A stretch of DNA of 54,881 bases from Trichodesmium erythraeum GBRTRLIN201 (GTDB lineage Bacteria; Cyanobacteriota; Cyanobacteriia; Cyanobacteriales; Microcoleaceae), in contig JAGGDU010000031.1 of NCBI GenBank assembly GCA_018457135.1, positions 1 through 54,881 of the forward strand, in the 5' to 3' direction. Made by a program: the position numbers and the translations under genes. Below are positions 8,755 through 18,608 of the stretch, piece by piece (positions within the stretch are counted from its first letter, which is position 1; each line of letters begins with the position of its first letter). Under the pieces are notes generated by a model. The model did no database searches. It was not told where the DNA came from and saw only the letters and a program-made list of their open reading frames with translations.

Positions 8755-9627
8755 TCAAGCAACAAATTTTCCTTGAGCAATCATCACAACATTTCCACCC
8801 ACAAATACTTCGATTTTGCCGGCTTTTTTCTCAGCCTGTAACAATAATAAAGATGGTCGATTAATTTCATATCCTTGTTCTACTCTAATATCAATTTTCC
8901 TCTGATTAAAATAATTATACTCAGCTAAATATCCTGCTAGACAACCATTAGCACTACCTGTTGCCGGGTCTTCAGTAATTCCTAAATAGGGAGCAAACAT
9001 TCTCACGCTTAAATCATCAATATCTTTGTATGTCTCTGGGCAAAATATCAAAATTTCTGTTACCTTTGTTGTTTGAATAAATTGATAATATTTATCCAAA
9101 TTAACCTTAGCTTTTTTCAATGCCACCAGACTTTTCAAAGGTACAATTATAAAAGGTATCCCTGTCGAAACTTCCTGAATAGGAAATCTAGTATCAATAT
9201 CAACTACTTCTAAATTTAATACCTCTGCCACAGTTTCAACTTGATGTTTTTGAGCAAAAGTCGGAACATTCTGGCTCATCCATAAAACTTCACCTTTCCA
9301 ACTCACAGGAATTTGCCCTACACCCAGATTTAAAACTACTTGTTCTACCAGACTTTTAATAATTTTTCGCTGAATAATATAAGCAGTTCCTAAAGTTGGA
9401 TGCCCGGCAAAAGGTAATTCTTTAGTCGGGGTAAATATTCGCACATCGTAACCACCATTTTGTTGTTCAGAAGAGAGAAGAAAAGTAGTTTCTGAATAAT
9501 TCATTTCTCTAGCAATTTGTAACATTTTCTCATCAGAAAGATTAGCTACTTCAGCGCCAGTAAATACAGCTAATTGATTACCAGAATATTTAGTTTCAGC
9601 AAATACATCTACAATATAAAAATCCAT
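8755..9627 (-). CDS. PhzF family isomerase-like protein
   Basis: Member of the PhzF (phenazine biosynthesis-like) family, which has a diaminopimelate-epimerase fold. The characterised enzyme PhzF isomerises trans-2,3-dihydro-3-hydroxyanthranilate, but most members have unknown substrates. The catalytic glutamate is E46 in NYSETTF. The family signatures FTPTKELPFAGHPTLGTA (about residues 65-82) and DPATGSANGCLAGY (about 220-233) are intact. Length (290 aa) is typical. No other phenazine genes are nearby, so phenazine synthesis is not implied. The gene is monocistronic, with 440 bp of featureless AT-rich DNA upstream (9628-10070). Confidence 0.88.
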   Translation of the reverse strand: MDFYIVDVFAETKYSGNQLAVFTGAEVANLSDEKMLQIAREMNYSETTFLLSSEQQNGGYDVRIFTPTKELPFAGHPTLGTAYIIQRKIIKSLVEQVVLNLGVGQIPVSWKGEVLWMSQNVPTFAQKHQVETVAEVLNLEVVDIDTRFPIQEVSTGIPFIIVPLKSLVALKKAKVNLDKYYQFIQTTKVTEILIFCPETYKDIDDLSVRMFAPYLGITEDPATGSANGCLAGYLAEYNYFNQRKIDIRVEQGYEINRPSLLLLQAEKKAGKIEVFVGGNVVMIAQGKFVA

Positions 9628-10070
9628 AACACTTTATTATACCAAATAGTAGGGAGTTTGCATACAACAGACCTCCCTCAGAGCAAAGGAGCAAGTAAAT
9701 CTTGAAAAAAAGGAGATTGGGATAGAAATAACTATCTTAGATGAATTATAATTTTGCATTCTTTTTTTTCAGAGTAATATTATATCAAATATACTGACTT
9801 TGAAGTATTTATCAGAAACCGAATTTATAGGGGACGGATGTCAATATGATCAAGTATCTAATACTTTCCCTAGTTTCTATACTTTATTTATAGTAAAATA
9901 ACCAGATTCAATATTTGGTAAGTCTTAGTTTTTATACAAACTTAATCAATGTTTGCTAAAAATATAAAATATTTGATAGATAGCTAAATTAGAATTAGCT
10001 GTGAATTTTAATTTTCCAGCATTTATACTTGATTATTTACTTTCCTTTTTGTCTACCTTATATTATATTA
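9628..10070. other. Intergenic, nothing recognised
   Basis: AT-rich spacer between the phzF-like gene (its upstream side) and the 3' end of the kinase-like gene. No clear hairpin terminator or promoter could be read with confidence. Confidence 0.45.
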
Positions 10071-11372
10071 TTATCTCATATTCTTACTCATTTCTGTTAT
10101 TGGTAATTGCAAAATAAATTTTGACCCCTTATTTATAATTGACTCACAGCAAAGCTTACCATGATAATTATTGACCACAATTTGATGAGCAATAGATAAA
10201 CTTAAACTTGTTCCTTTAGCTAAAGCTCTAGTATTAGAAAGCTTATCAAAAACTGTTCTCTTAACTTCTTCTGACATTCCTATGCCATTGTTTTTAATAG
10301 TGACAATTACTTCTTTTTTATCATGACTCATTAAAGTATTAATTACAATTTTAGGCTCAAATTTACAATTAGAAAAACCTACTTTCTTACCAAACTCATC
10401 AATCTCATCAATAGCATTATAAATTATATTCATAAATACCTGAATTAATTGTCCAGGCAGACATTTCATCTTAGGCAAATCTCCATATTTTTTGACTACT
10501 TTAATACCGGAGCGATACTGATTAGCTTTGAGGCGATGCTTCAAAATTAATAGAGCACTATCAATACTTTTATGGGCTGTAATAACACTTTGTTTACGAA
10601 ATTTTTGTAAATATGAGCTCAGGTATTTAATCCTTTCTGAGCTCGTCTTTATAGAAGTAATTATATTAGGGAAATCTTCTATAATAAAATCTAGATCAAT
10701 ATCTTCAGCACTTTGAATAATTTCTGCTACAGGATTAGGATAATTTTTTTGATAAAGAAATAGATGTTCCAAAATATTTTTTATGTATGTTTCTAAATAA
10801 AAAGAATTACTATAAATTGAACCAATGGGGTGATTAAATTCATTTGCTACTCCAGCCATTAATTCTCCCGTTACTAACATTTCTTCACTTTTAATGGGTT
10901 TGACTTGAGATGCTTTTAACTGCTCTAAAGCTTGAGTAAGTTCATAAGTTTTCTTAGCTACTTCTTTTTCGAGATTCTTTTTTAACTGTTGTAAATGTAT
11001 GTGATTTTTTACTTTACTAAGGACTTCAATTGTTTGAAATGGTATGGTAATATAATCTACGGCTCCCAATGTCAAACCTTTAACTATATTTTTAATGTTT
11101 GAAGGAACAGCCATTAAAATTACTGGGATGTCTTTCATTTCTGGATTTTCTTTTAACCTTTGACAAATTTCAAATCCATCAATACCAGAGGTTTGTATAT
11201 CTAGCAAAATTAAATCAGGTAAGTCATAGGAAATTTGCTTGAGCGCTTGGTCACTGCTAATTGCTGTAGAAACTTTATATCCTTCATTAGTTAAAGTTTT
11301 AACTATTACTTTAAGATTAGCTTGAACATCATCTACAACTAAAATATGCTCTGAATTTAGTTTTTTTGTCAT
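10071..11372 (-). CDS. Receiver-histidine kinase-like protein with degenerate catalytic residues
   Basis: An N-terminal response-regulator receiver domain (about residues 8-122) is joined by a coiled coil (about 123-160) to a histidine-kinase-like module with an HATPase domain (about 300-430). The acceptor Asp58 (LILLDIQ) is present. The conserved Thr/Ser of the receiver is Ala (VILMAVP) and the conserved Lys of the KPF motif is Ile (YITIPF). In the H-box the usual AHEINNP reads ANEFNHP, so the phospho-accepting His is Asn177. The G2 box reads KGTSLSLSI instead of KGTGLGLSI. The N-box (MNIIYNAIDE) and G1 (NNGIGM) look sound. This suggests ATP binding without autophosphorylation, that is, a pseudokinase scaffold or a gene beginning to decay. 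The reading frame is intact over 433 codons. No partner regulator is adjacent. Confidence 0.8.
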   Translation of the reverse strand: MTKKLNSEHILVVDDVQANLKVIVKTLTNEGYKVSTAISSDQALKQISYDLPDLILLDIQTSGIDGFEICQRLKENPEMKDIPVILMAVPSNIKNIVKGLTLGAVDYITIPFQTIEVLSKVKNHIHLQQLKKNLEKEVAKKTYELTQALEQLKASQVKPIKSEEMLVTGELMAGVANEFNHPIGSIYSNSFYLETYIKNILEHLFLYQKNYPNPVAEIIQSAEDIDLDFIIEDFPNIITSIKTSSERIKYLSSYLQKFRKQSVITAHKSIDSALLILKHRLKANQYRSGIKVVKKYGDLPKMKCLPGQLIQVFMNIIYNAIDEIDEFGKKVGFSNCKFEPKIVINTLMSHDKKEVIVTIKNNGIGMSEEVKRTVFDKLSNTRALAKGTSLSLSIAHQIVVNNYHGKLCCESIINKGSKFILQLPITEMSKNMR

Positions 11373-12668
11373 TAATTTACCCCTTATTTTTTACTGAAAA
11401 TTTTATAAGAAAATATTCTACTTCAAATGTACTTATAATTTTAGAGATTAGTTTTATCTTGGTTTACTTTGCTAGTATTTTAATAAAAATCAGGATTAAT
11501 CATGGTAAAAAAAATTTTGCTATTCCATGAGCTGGGATTTTAAGAAAGGTGTAACTATTGACCAGTTCATAGTTGGGAAGGTAGAAGTATTTTCTATAGT
11601 TTGGATTTCCAATTTTCTACTAACAAGCCATTGATTAATACTATTAGCTCTTATATGTACTTTAAAGAAAACTTGTATTTTCAAGTTAAGTACCTCAGAG
11701 CATTATTTGCCGATTTTAATCATTTATGCTTTTCATAAAACAAATAATTTAGGTTTTATAAATGTGTAATTAACCTTGTATAAACAATTTTATCAAATGT
11801 AAAATTAAATAATTTTATAGCTATAACAGCATAAATAATAACTATTATATTTCCACTAAAAAATAACTATTTTTACATGATTTTATAGGCTATTTGATAT
11901 TTTTTATTACTATTATTTTTTATTTTTTTGCATTCTATTGAGCTCATTTTTTTTTTGACATTTTAGTTGATTGATTTATATTTCATTTTTCATATTAAAT
12001 AATGCCGTATTTTTTTAAGATTATTTTTATTGGCTATTATTAATGATGATTACTTTAATTTCATTGTATTTAATTACTTTACGGATAAAGTTGTAGTTGC
12101 AATCCCATAAAAAAAATCAAGAGATTAAATACAAAATAATTGATCGTCTATAATTATTCTTTGGAAGAAATAAGTAGAATAATTTATTGCATAAATACAG
12201 CATGTTAATTAATTAGTAATTATTGATAATAGAATTTAGATAAAAATCCTATCTGAAAAGTGAAAGAGAGGAACGAATACAATGTATTTATGCTGAATAG
12301 AGAAACCAAAAGTAAGAGTGGTTAAAGCTATTTTTCAAAATACTAGTAATTTTTCATAAATGATTTAGGATTACTATAGAAGTTATAATCAATTAGCATA
12401 TTTCGATGACTTTTTGAATGGTTATAAGTTGATTTTAGTTATTATTTAACTGTGTTAAAGTGAGAGAAAAATGATGAGAATAGCAACACCAGAGCTGATA
12501 GTAGTTAACAGATAACCCCTTTAATGATAAAATCTGTTTCTATGATTTGATTCTATTTCTACTTAATTGATAAACACAATACAATCTATATTATAATTTG
12601 AAAAATAAATTGCTTTGAACCTCTCAAAATAGTAGTATAAATACTAACACTAAAATATTAAATATACG
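11373..12668. other. 1.3-kb AT-rich region between divergent kinase-like gene and metH
   Basis: It must hold both promoters, because the genes diverge. I looked for a cobalamin or SAM riboswitch before metH and saw no conserved core. No coding relic was recognised. Confidence 0.45.
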
Positions 12669-15600
12669 ATGATGAACAGCCAGTTTTTAAACCGTCTCCA
12701 TAGTCCAGAACGCCCAGTGATCGTCTTTGATGGTGCTATGGGTACTAGCTTACAAGTCCAAAACCTAACAGCAGAAGACTTTGGCGGAAAAGAATATGAA
12801 GGTTGTAATGAATATCTTGTCCATACTAAACCAGACGCAGTAGCCAAAGTTCATCGAGATTTCTTAGCAGCAGGTGCGGATGTGATAGAAACTGATACTT
12901 TTGGTGGGACAAAAATTGTTTTAGCAGAATATGACTTAGCAGACCAGGCTTATTATCTGAATAAAACAGCAGCGGAATTAGCCAAGTCTGCTGCTGCTGA
13001 ATATTCTACCCCAGAAAAACCTAGATTTGTGGCTGGTTCAATTGGACCAGGAACAAAATTACCTACCCTCGGACATATTGATTTTGCTACCCTAAAAGAT
13101 AGTTTTACTGAACAAGCTGAAGGTCTTTTTGATGGAGGAGTAGACTTATTTCTTGTCGAAACTTGTCAGGATGTTTTGCAAATAAAAGCTGCTTTAAATG
13201 GCATAGAAGAAATCTTTGCGAAAAAAGGCGATCGCCGACCTATCATGGTATCAGTAACAATGGAATCTTTTGGAACTATGTTAGTCGGTTCAGAAATTAA
13301 TGCTGCTCTGACAATTTTAGAACCTTATTCTATTGATATTCTGGGATTAAATTGCGCTACAGGCCCAGATTTAATGAAAGAACATATTCGTTATTTGTCA
13401 GAAAATTCGCCTTTTATTGTTTCGTGTATTCCTAATGCTGGTTTGCCAGAAAATATTGGGGGACAAGCTCACTATAAACTAACTCCTGTAGAGTTAAAAA
13501 TGGCATTAATGCACTTCGTTGAAGACTTAGGAGTCCAAGTCATCGGTGGTTGTTGTGGTACTCGCCCCGACCATATTAAAGCATTAGCTGAAATTACTGA
13601 AACCCTCAAACCAAAAGAACGAAAACCTAACTATATTCCGGCAGCAGCTTCTATCTATTCTTCAGAAACTTATGAACAAGATAACTCATTCTTAATTGTT
13701 GGTGAAAGACTGAATGCTAGCGGTTCTAAAAAATGCCGAACTTTACTAAATGATGAAGACTGGGATGGCTTAGTTGCCCTAGCAAAATCTCAGGTAAAAG
13801 AAGGGGCACAAATACTTGATGTTAATGTTGATTATGTGGGACGTGATGGGGTGCGCGATATGCACGAATTAGCATCTCGCTTGGTCACAAATGTTAATTT
13901 GCCTCTGATGTTAGATTCGACAGAATGGGAAAAAATGGAGGCTGGTTTAAAGGTTGCTGGTGGTAAATGTTTGCTTAATTCTACTAACTATGAAGATGGA
14001 GAACCCCGTTTTTATCAAGTATTAGAATTGGCGAAAAAATATGGTGCTGGTGTAGTAGTTGGAACTATTGATGAAGATGGAATGGCTAGGACAGCTGACA
14101 AAAAATTTGAAATAGCTAAACGAGCTTATGATGCAGCAATAGAATATGGCATTCCAGCCCGTGAATTGTTTTTTGATACCCTAGCTTTGCCAATTTCTAC
14201 AGGTATTGAAGAGGATAGGGAGAATGGAAAAGCAACAATTGAAGCTATTAAACGGATCCGAGAAGAGTTGCCAGGCTGTCATATAATGCTCGGAGTTTCT
14301 AATGTTTCATTTGGCTTAAACCCTGCAGCTAGACAAGTGTTGAACTCAGTGTTTTTGCATGAATCAATGGCAGTAGGGCTGGATGGTGCAATTGTTAGTG
14401 CAAATAAGATTTTACCTTTAGCAAAAATTGAACCAAAACATCAAGATATTTGTCGGAAACTAATATATGACCAACGTCAATTTGAAGGGGATATTTGTGT
14501 TTATGATCCTCTAACTGAATTGACAAAAATGTTTGAGGGTAAAACGACTAAAAAAGACCGTTCTGCTACAGAAAATTTACCAATTGAAGAACGTTTAAAA
14601 CAACATATTATTGATGGGGAACGTATTGGTTTAGAAGATGCTTTGAGAAAAGCTTTAGAAACATATCCGCCACTAGATATTATCAATGTCTTCTTATTAA
14701 ATGGCATGAAAGTAGTAGGAGAATTATTCGGTTCTGGACAAATGCAATTACCATTTGTATTACAGTCTGCTCAAACTATGAAAGCAGCTGTTGCTTATCT
14801 ACAACCTTATATGGAAAAGGAAGAGTCAGGAGATAATTCTAAGGGAACTTTCCTTATTGCTACTGTTAAGGGAGATGTGCATGATATTGGTAAAAATCTT
14901 GTGGATATTATCTTGTCAAATAATGGTTATCGGGTAATTAACTTAGGAATTAAACAGCCAGTTGATAATATTATTACTGCTTATCGAGAACATAATGTTG
15001 ACTGTATTGCTATGAGTGGTTTATTGGTGAAGTCAACTGCATTTATGAAAGATAATTTGGAAACATTTAATCAAGAAGGTATTACTGTTCCGGTGATTTT
15101 AGGTGGTGCAGCACTAACTCCTAAGTTTGTCCATGAAGATTGCCAAAATACTTACAAAGGTAAGGTTGTTTATGGTAAAGATGCTTTTTCTGATTTGAAT
15201 TTCATGGATAAGTTAATGCCAGCAAAAGCAGAAAAGCAGTGGGATGATATCCAAGGGTTTTTAAATGAGTTGGCGGAAGAAAATGGTAATGGTAATGGTA
15301 ATGGTAATGGTAATGGTAATGGTAATGGTAATGGTAATGGTAAAGTTGCTACTTCAGTTAAGTCTGAAGATCAAGAGGAAAGTCAAACTGCTGCTCCAGT
15401 AGATACTCGACGTTCTGATGATGTGCCAGTTGATATTGAGCGCCCGACTCCGCCTTTCTGGGGAACCAAGTTATTACAACCAGAGGATATGCCATTTGAG
15501 GAATTATTCTGGTATTTAGATTTGCAAGCGTTGATAGCGGGGCAATGGCAATTCCGTAAACCTAAAGACCAGTCGCGGGAAGAGTATGATGAGTTTTTAG

Positions 15601-16262
15601 CTGAGAAAGTTTATCCTATTCTGGAAACCTGGAAGTCACGGGTAATTACAGAAAAGTTGCTACATCCCCAAGCAATTTATGGTTATTTCCCTTGTCAAGC
15701 AGAAGGCAATACACTTTTAATTTACGACTCGGAGGAAATGAGTCAGACTGGAAAGGCAACAAAAGTTGTCAACAGTTTTGAGTTTCCACGGCAAAAGTCA
15801 GGGCGACGGTTGTGTATTACTGACTTTTTTGCTCCTAAGGAGTCGGGAGTTATTGATGTGTTTCCGATGCACGCTGTGACAGTGGGAGAAATAGCGACTG
15901 AGTTTGCTCAGAAATTGTTTGCAGATAATCAATATACAGATTATTTGTATTTCCACGGTATGGCGGTACAAACTGCGGAAGCGATGGCGGAGTGGTTACA
16001 CGCTCGTATTCGTCGGGAGTTGGGTTTTGGTAGTAAGGATGCGGATAATATTAAGGATATTCTGAGACAGCGTTATCAAGGTTCACGTTATAGTTTTGGT
16101 TATCCTGCTTGTCCGAATATGCAGGATCAGTTTAAGCAGTTAGATTTGTTGGAGACTAAAAGAATTGATATGTATATGGATGAGAGTGAGCAGTTGTATC
16201 CTGAACAGTCTACGACGGCGATCGTTACTTATCATTCTGCGGCGAAGTATTTTAGTGCGTAG
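12669..16262 (+). CDS. metH: Cobalamin-dependent methionine synthase
   Basis: Transfers the methyl group of 5-methyltetrahydrofolate to homocysteine through methylcobalamin. All four modules are present. The homocysteine-binding barrel occupies about 10-325, with zinc cysteines C229 (GLNCATGPD), C295 and C296 ([10 protein letters not shown]). The pterin-binding barrel spans about 345-610. The cobalamin-binding module spans about 650-860, with His738 in DVHDIGKN as the cobalt ligand. The reactivation (SAM-binding) domain spans about 935-1190. A tract of ten Asn-Gly repeats (residues 872-891) lies in the linker before the reactivation domain. Length (1197 aa) is normal for the cyanobacterial enzyme. 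Two ATGs are adjacent at 12669; I use the first. A diverged copy of the last ~160 bp plus trailing sequence lies at 18371-18580. Confidence 0.97.
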   Translation: MMNSQFLNRLHSPERPVIVFDGAMGTSLQVQNLTAEDFGGKEYEGCNEYLVHTKPDAVAKVHRDFLAAGADVIETDTFGGTKIVLAEYDLADQAYYLNKTAAELAKSAAAEYSTPEKPRFVAGSIGPGTKLPTLGHIDFATLKDSFTEQAEGLFDGGVDLFLVETCQDVLQIKAALNGIEEIFAKKGDRRPIMVSVTMESFGTMLVGSEINAALTILEPYSIDILGLNCATGPDLMKEHIRYLSENSPFIVSCIPNAGLPENIGGQAHYKLTPVELKMALMHFVEDLGVQVIGGCCGTRPDHIKALAEITETLKPKERKPNYIPAAASIYSSETYEQDNSFLIVGERLNASGSKKCRTLLNDEDWDGLVALAKSQVKEGAQILDVNVDYVGRDGVRDMHELASRLVTNVNLPLMLDSTEWEKMEAGLKVAGGKCLLNSTNYEDGEPRFYQVLELAKKYGAGVVVGTIDEDGMARTADKKFEIAKRAYDAAIEYGIPARELFFDTLALPISTGIEEDRENGKATIEAIKRIREELPGCHIMLGVSNVSFGLNPAARQVLNSVFLHESMAVGLDGAIVSANKILPLAKIEPKHQDICRKLIYDQRQFEGDICVYDPLTELTKMFEGKTTKKDRSATENLPIEERLKQHIIDGERIGLEDALRKALETYPPLDIINVFLLNGMKVVGELFGSGQMQLPFVLQSAQTMKAAVAYLQPYMEKEESGDNSKGTFLIATVKGDVHDIGKNLVDIILSNNGYRVINLGIKQPVDNIITAYREHNVDCIAMSGLLVKSTAFMKDNLETFNQEGITVPVILGGAALTPKFVHEDCQNTYKGKVVYGKDAFSDLNFMDKLMPAKAEKQWDDIQGFLNELAEENGNGNGNGNGNGNGNGNGNGKVATSVKSEDQEESQTAAPVDTRRSDDVPVDIERPTPPFWGTKLLQPEDMPFEELFWYLDLQALIAGQWQFRKPKDQSREEYDEFLAEKVYPILETWKSRVITEKLLHPQAIYGYFPCQAEGNTLLIYDSEEMSQTGKATKVVNSFEFPRQKSGRRLCITDFFAPKESGVIDVFPMHAVTVGEIATEFAQKLFADNQYTDYLYFHGMAVQTAEAMAEWLHARIRRELGFGSKDADNIKDILRQRYQGSRYSFGYPACPNMQDQFKQLDLLETKRIDMYMDESEQLYPEQSTTAIVTYHSAAKYFSA
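15282..15341 (+). repeat. Hexanucleotide microsatellite (AATGGT)10 inside metH
   Basis: Ten uninterrupted copies of AATGGT encode (Asn-Gly)10 in the linker between the cobalamin and reactivation domains. Unit length is a multiple of three, so copy-number changes keep the frame. Perfect copies suggest recent expansion by slippage. Confidence 0.95.
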
Positions 16263-16313
16263 TTTGATGTAGTTGAATTTAGGGTGGGCAATATGCTCAC
16301 ACAGAAATAGCGA

Positions 16314-16345
16314 CGCTCCTCATTTTTTTGTGAAATGGAGGAGCG
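16314..16345 (+). terminator. Hairpin downstream of metH
   Basis: CGCTCCTC (16314-16321) pairs perfectly with GAGGAGCG (16338-16345), 52 bp after the metH stop. The right arm overlaps a HIP1 octamer GCGATCGC at 16343-16350. The T-run is in the loop rather than after the stem, so intrinsic termination is uncertain. Confidence 0.4.
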
Positions 16346-16442
16346 ATCGCTTGTCTAAATTAATCTAGAAATTACTAATCTTTATTATCTTGTCAATGTC
16401 TAGAAATCTTAAATTTGATTACTTTTAAAAGAGCTCATAAAT

Positions 16443-16625
16443 ATGCTAGAATTAAAAATTAAATACCTGCACCCAGAATTATTAATAACCTTTTGAAAAT
16501 CAGCATTAGAAAAATAGTTACAGTTTTTGTCTGATGGTATTGAATAAACTAAATAAAAAATTGCAGAAATTTGAGACCAAATATCAGTTATTTACAGAAT
16601 AATTTCTCATAATATTTGATATCAA
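16443..16625 (+). pseudogene. Relic of a small antitoxin-like gene (first copy)
   Basis: MLELKIKYLHPELL begins at ATG 16443 and soon hits a stop. Further pieces (KLQKFETKYQLFTE, ending near 16602) follow in other frames. The start resembles that of the better-preserved relic at 17018. From memory, this family of small cyanobacterial proteins precedes TumE-like (DUF6516) toxins, but that assignment is tentative. Confidence 0.4.
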
Positions 16626-16672
16626 GTCATCTTCATGAATTAATCTACAAAATTAATGAGGGTAATCAAACA

Positions 16673-16877
16673 TAAAATTAACAGCAACAGAACAAGGTTT
16701 ATTAATACCTAAAGAATTATGAGGAGAAAGCTAATAATTTGAGGTTATTCAAGAAAATGGGAAAATTATTATCATCAGCATTAAAAAACACCTTCCATTT
16801 GAGATTTATATAAAAATCCTGTGGAATATTATGTAAAGGATACTGTAAGCGATCGCGATCGTTATTTGTATAATATG
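16673..16877 (+). pseudogene. Relic of VapB-like antitoxin gene
   Basis: KLTATEQGLLIPKEL, then FEVIQENGKIIIISIK and, after a frameshift, NPVEYYV..SDRDRYLYN match a common cyanobacterial antitoxin encoded just ahead of PIN-domain toxins. There are three in-frame stops and one frameshift, so it is dead. Its end overlaps the start of a VapC-like relic, preserving the original bicistronic arrangement. Confidence 0.55.
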
Positions 16878-16926
16878 AAAGAAGTCTATTTTTTGGATAC
16901 TAGTTATCTTTTAAGCGTAGGTTTGG
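16875..16926 (+). pseudogene. Start of a VapC-like PIN toxin gene, cut off by a hairpin repeat
   Basis: MKEVYFLDTSYLLSVGL is the typical beginning of a PIN-domain ribonuclease, including the first acidic residue in the LDTS motif. The rest of the domain is absent; an inverted-repeat element begins at 16915. Confidence 0.55.
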
Positions 16927-16993
16927 TACCCAAACAAAACCTAATAATACTAAAACTTTGTTAGGTTTTACTATCCTTCAACCCAACCTACAC
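16915..16993. repeat. Inverted-repeat (hairpin) element interrupting the VapC-like relic
   Basis: GCGTAGGTTTGG (from 16915) and AAACCTAA on the left face TTAGGTTTTA and CAACCCAACCTACAC (ending 16993) on the right. The arms are imperfect but clearly complementary over about 25 bp. It has the form of the short palindromic repeats scattered in cyanobacterial genomes and falls within the toxin gene. Confidence 0.5.
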
Positions 16994-17017
16994 TGACTTT
17001 CAAAGGAGATAATAAAC

Positions 17018-17254
17018 ATGCCAGAATTTAAAGTTAAATTCCAGTATCCATAATCATTAACAAATAACATTGACAGTCTTATTTCTGACCGAGTAAAATT
17101 ACTAAAATTAGGAATTACTAAAACTAAAAAAATACTCTTATAAGATTAATTTGAAGAAATATTAGAATTAGATGAATGGATAGGAGAAGCTTTGATGTTG
17201 AAACTACTGGAAGAAAATACCGAAAAATTGGGATATATTGAATTTGTTATTTAA
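17018..17254 (+). pseudogene. Relic of a small antitoxin-like gene (second copy)
   Basis: A ribosome-binding site AAAGGAG (17002-17008) precedes ATG 17018. The reading MPEFKVKFQYP, then NNIDSLISDRVKLLKLGITK and FEEILELDEWIGEALMLKLL, ends at TAA 17252-17254 with about three internal stops. The LELDEWIGE block recalls small cyanobacterial proteins encoded upstream of TumE-like toxins, and a TumE-like relic does follow. Family call tentative. Confidence 0.45.
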
Positions 17255-17569
17255 AGATTATTTGCAGCAACTTCACGACTTAATAGTACTTTATTAAATA
17301 GTACATAATTTTTAGATGATAGTCTCTTAATGAAGTTATTTTAAAGGCATAATTCGAGGAAAAAAATATAAATAACTATGTTTTAATGGTGCAAAAAATT
17401 GTATATTTACAATTAAGAATAGGCAGCAGATGTTGGAATTATAAAAATATAATAAAATGATAAATTTTCAGAAAATTGAGAGTTATATAAATACATTACA
17501 TAATCAATAATGAGAGAACGATATTATCAAAAATTATAAATATATAAATCAGTTTATTTTGCTTATCCA

Positions 17570-18360
17570 ACAAGATTTTTATTAAGTAGCTAAAAATCTT
17601 CAGACATTTTCAGTTATTCAAAATTTTACATTTAATTCCTAAAAATAAAGTGCAGATAAAAGTTTTTCCGGGAAAAGTTAGATTTAAACACAATTCAATA
17701 CTTTACTTTTACGAGTTTTTAGATGTAAAAATAACTGTAGAGGGTGATAAGCAGCTTGACAAAATTAATGGCACATTTTTTTTAGCTTAATCTCTTATAT
17801 TGCATATTTAATATAAAACTAGGTTAGGTAAACAATTAAGTTTTAAGTGCTTATATATTCTTATCAATATCAGACAGCTAATACTATGAGTGCTAACAAT
17901 TCAACCCACAGCAACATTGACCGACTGAGAGGATATCTCCCAATGTCTATAAGAAAACTTCTAGACGCTTTTAAGAACTAGCCTCCCCTTGGTGGATCGA
18001 AATTCACAAAAGTTTCAATGACTTGATATAGGACAAATGGTAATTTATCAAGAATTCGGTTAAGCGGTGGGCTGGTTTGACGCCACAAATTAGTCTGTTT
18101 GTATGATTTTACCATAATTTATATAACTTGATTCAGTATAATTAGATCAATATATATAAACTAATGGTGAATAAACATTAGATCTTCAACAATAGTTAAC
18201 TAACCTCAAATAACCTGATTTTCCGCTATGATAATACGAGGTATCATAAAAAGCTAAAGTTGTTAAATTTCCCTGACCATAAACATGAAGTTATCGAAAT
18301 AATGTTCTGTCCTCAAACGCCCCTAATGATGTATTGCAGAGAATTGACAATATTTTGGCT
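17570..18360 (+). pseudogene. Relic of TumE-like (DUF6516) toxin gene split by an insertion
   Basis: The N-terminal half reads VQIKVFPGKVRFKHNSILYF, then EFLDVKITVEGD, at 17651-17750. The C-terminal half reads LIFRYDNTRYHKKLKLLNFP, then DHKHEVIE, at about 18218-18303, and NDVLQRIDNI after a frameshift. The HKHE and FRYDNT blocks are typical of TumE/DUF6516 proteins. About 390 bp of unrelated DNA with inverted ends separates the halves. The product cannot be made. Confidence 0.5.
17821..18206. mobile_element. ~386-bp inverted-ended insertion within the TumE-like relic
   Basis: AGGTTAGGTAAAC at the left (17821) faces GTTAACTAACCT at the right (ends 18206); the outer 7 bases AGGTTAG/CTAACCT are perfectly inverted. 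It has no coding capacity and sits exactly between two halves of a toxin gene, which suggests a non-autonomous element. Confidence 0.45.
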
Positions 18361-18370
18361 TGTTGATAAA

Positions 18371-18580
18371 TGTTTTCAGTTATCCAAGTTGCCCCAATAT
18401 TTAGGAGCAGTTCAAAAAATTAGACTTGTTACAGACTAAAAAAATTAATCTGCATCAGAATGCAAAGGAATAATTTTGTCTAGAAAAGTCTAAAACAGCG
18501 ATCATCACTTATCATTCTATGGCCAAATATTTGAATGCCTATTTTGATATAGTTGAATTTGGGGTAGACAATATGCTCAC
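18371..18580 (+). pseudogene. Diverged copy of the metH 3' end and its downstream flank
   Basis: This segment aligns with 16099-16300. CAGTTATCC..CCCCAATAT matches the metH sequence encoding [29 protein letters not shown] matches the sequence for LDLLETK. GCGATCATCACTTATCATTC matches the sequence for AIVTYHS. The match runs past the stop codon for 38 bp through TAGTTGAATTTGGGGTAGAC to AATATGCTCAC. Identity is roughly three in four bases by eye. The open frame running into the antitoxin gene from 18519 (MAKYLNAYFD...) is this metH debris, not part of that gene. Confidence 0.8.
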
Positions 18581-18595
18581 TTTTTTCTATCAGTT

Positions 18596-18599
18596 GGAG
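18596..18599 (+). promoter_or_regulatory. Ribosome-binding site deciding the antitoxin start
   Basis: GGAG lies 9 bp before ATG 18609. An in-frame ATG at 18600 follows it directly and would be too close, and anything further upstream is duplicated metH sequence. Confidence 0.5.
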
Positions 18600-18608
18600 A
18601 TGGATTTT

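Noticed and set aside
11373-12668. Cobalamin or SAM riboswitch before metH
   Set aside because: No conserved core sequence or plausible architecture could be found by eye.
18519-18608. N-terminal extension of the antitoxin frame
   Set aside because: These codons are the duplicated metH 3' end; the ribosome-binding site and family length support a start at 18609.
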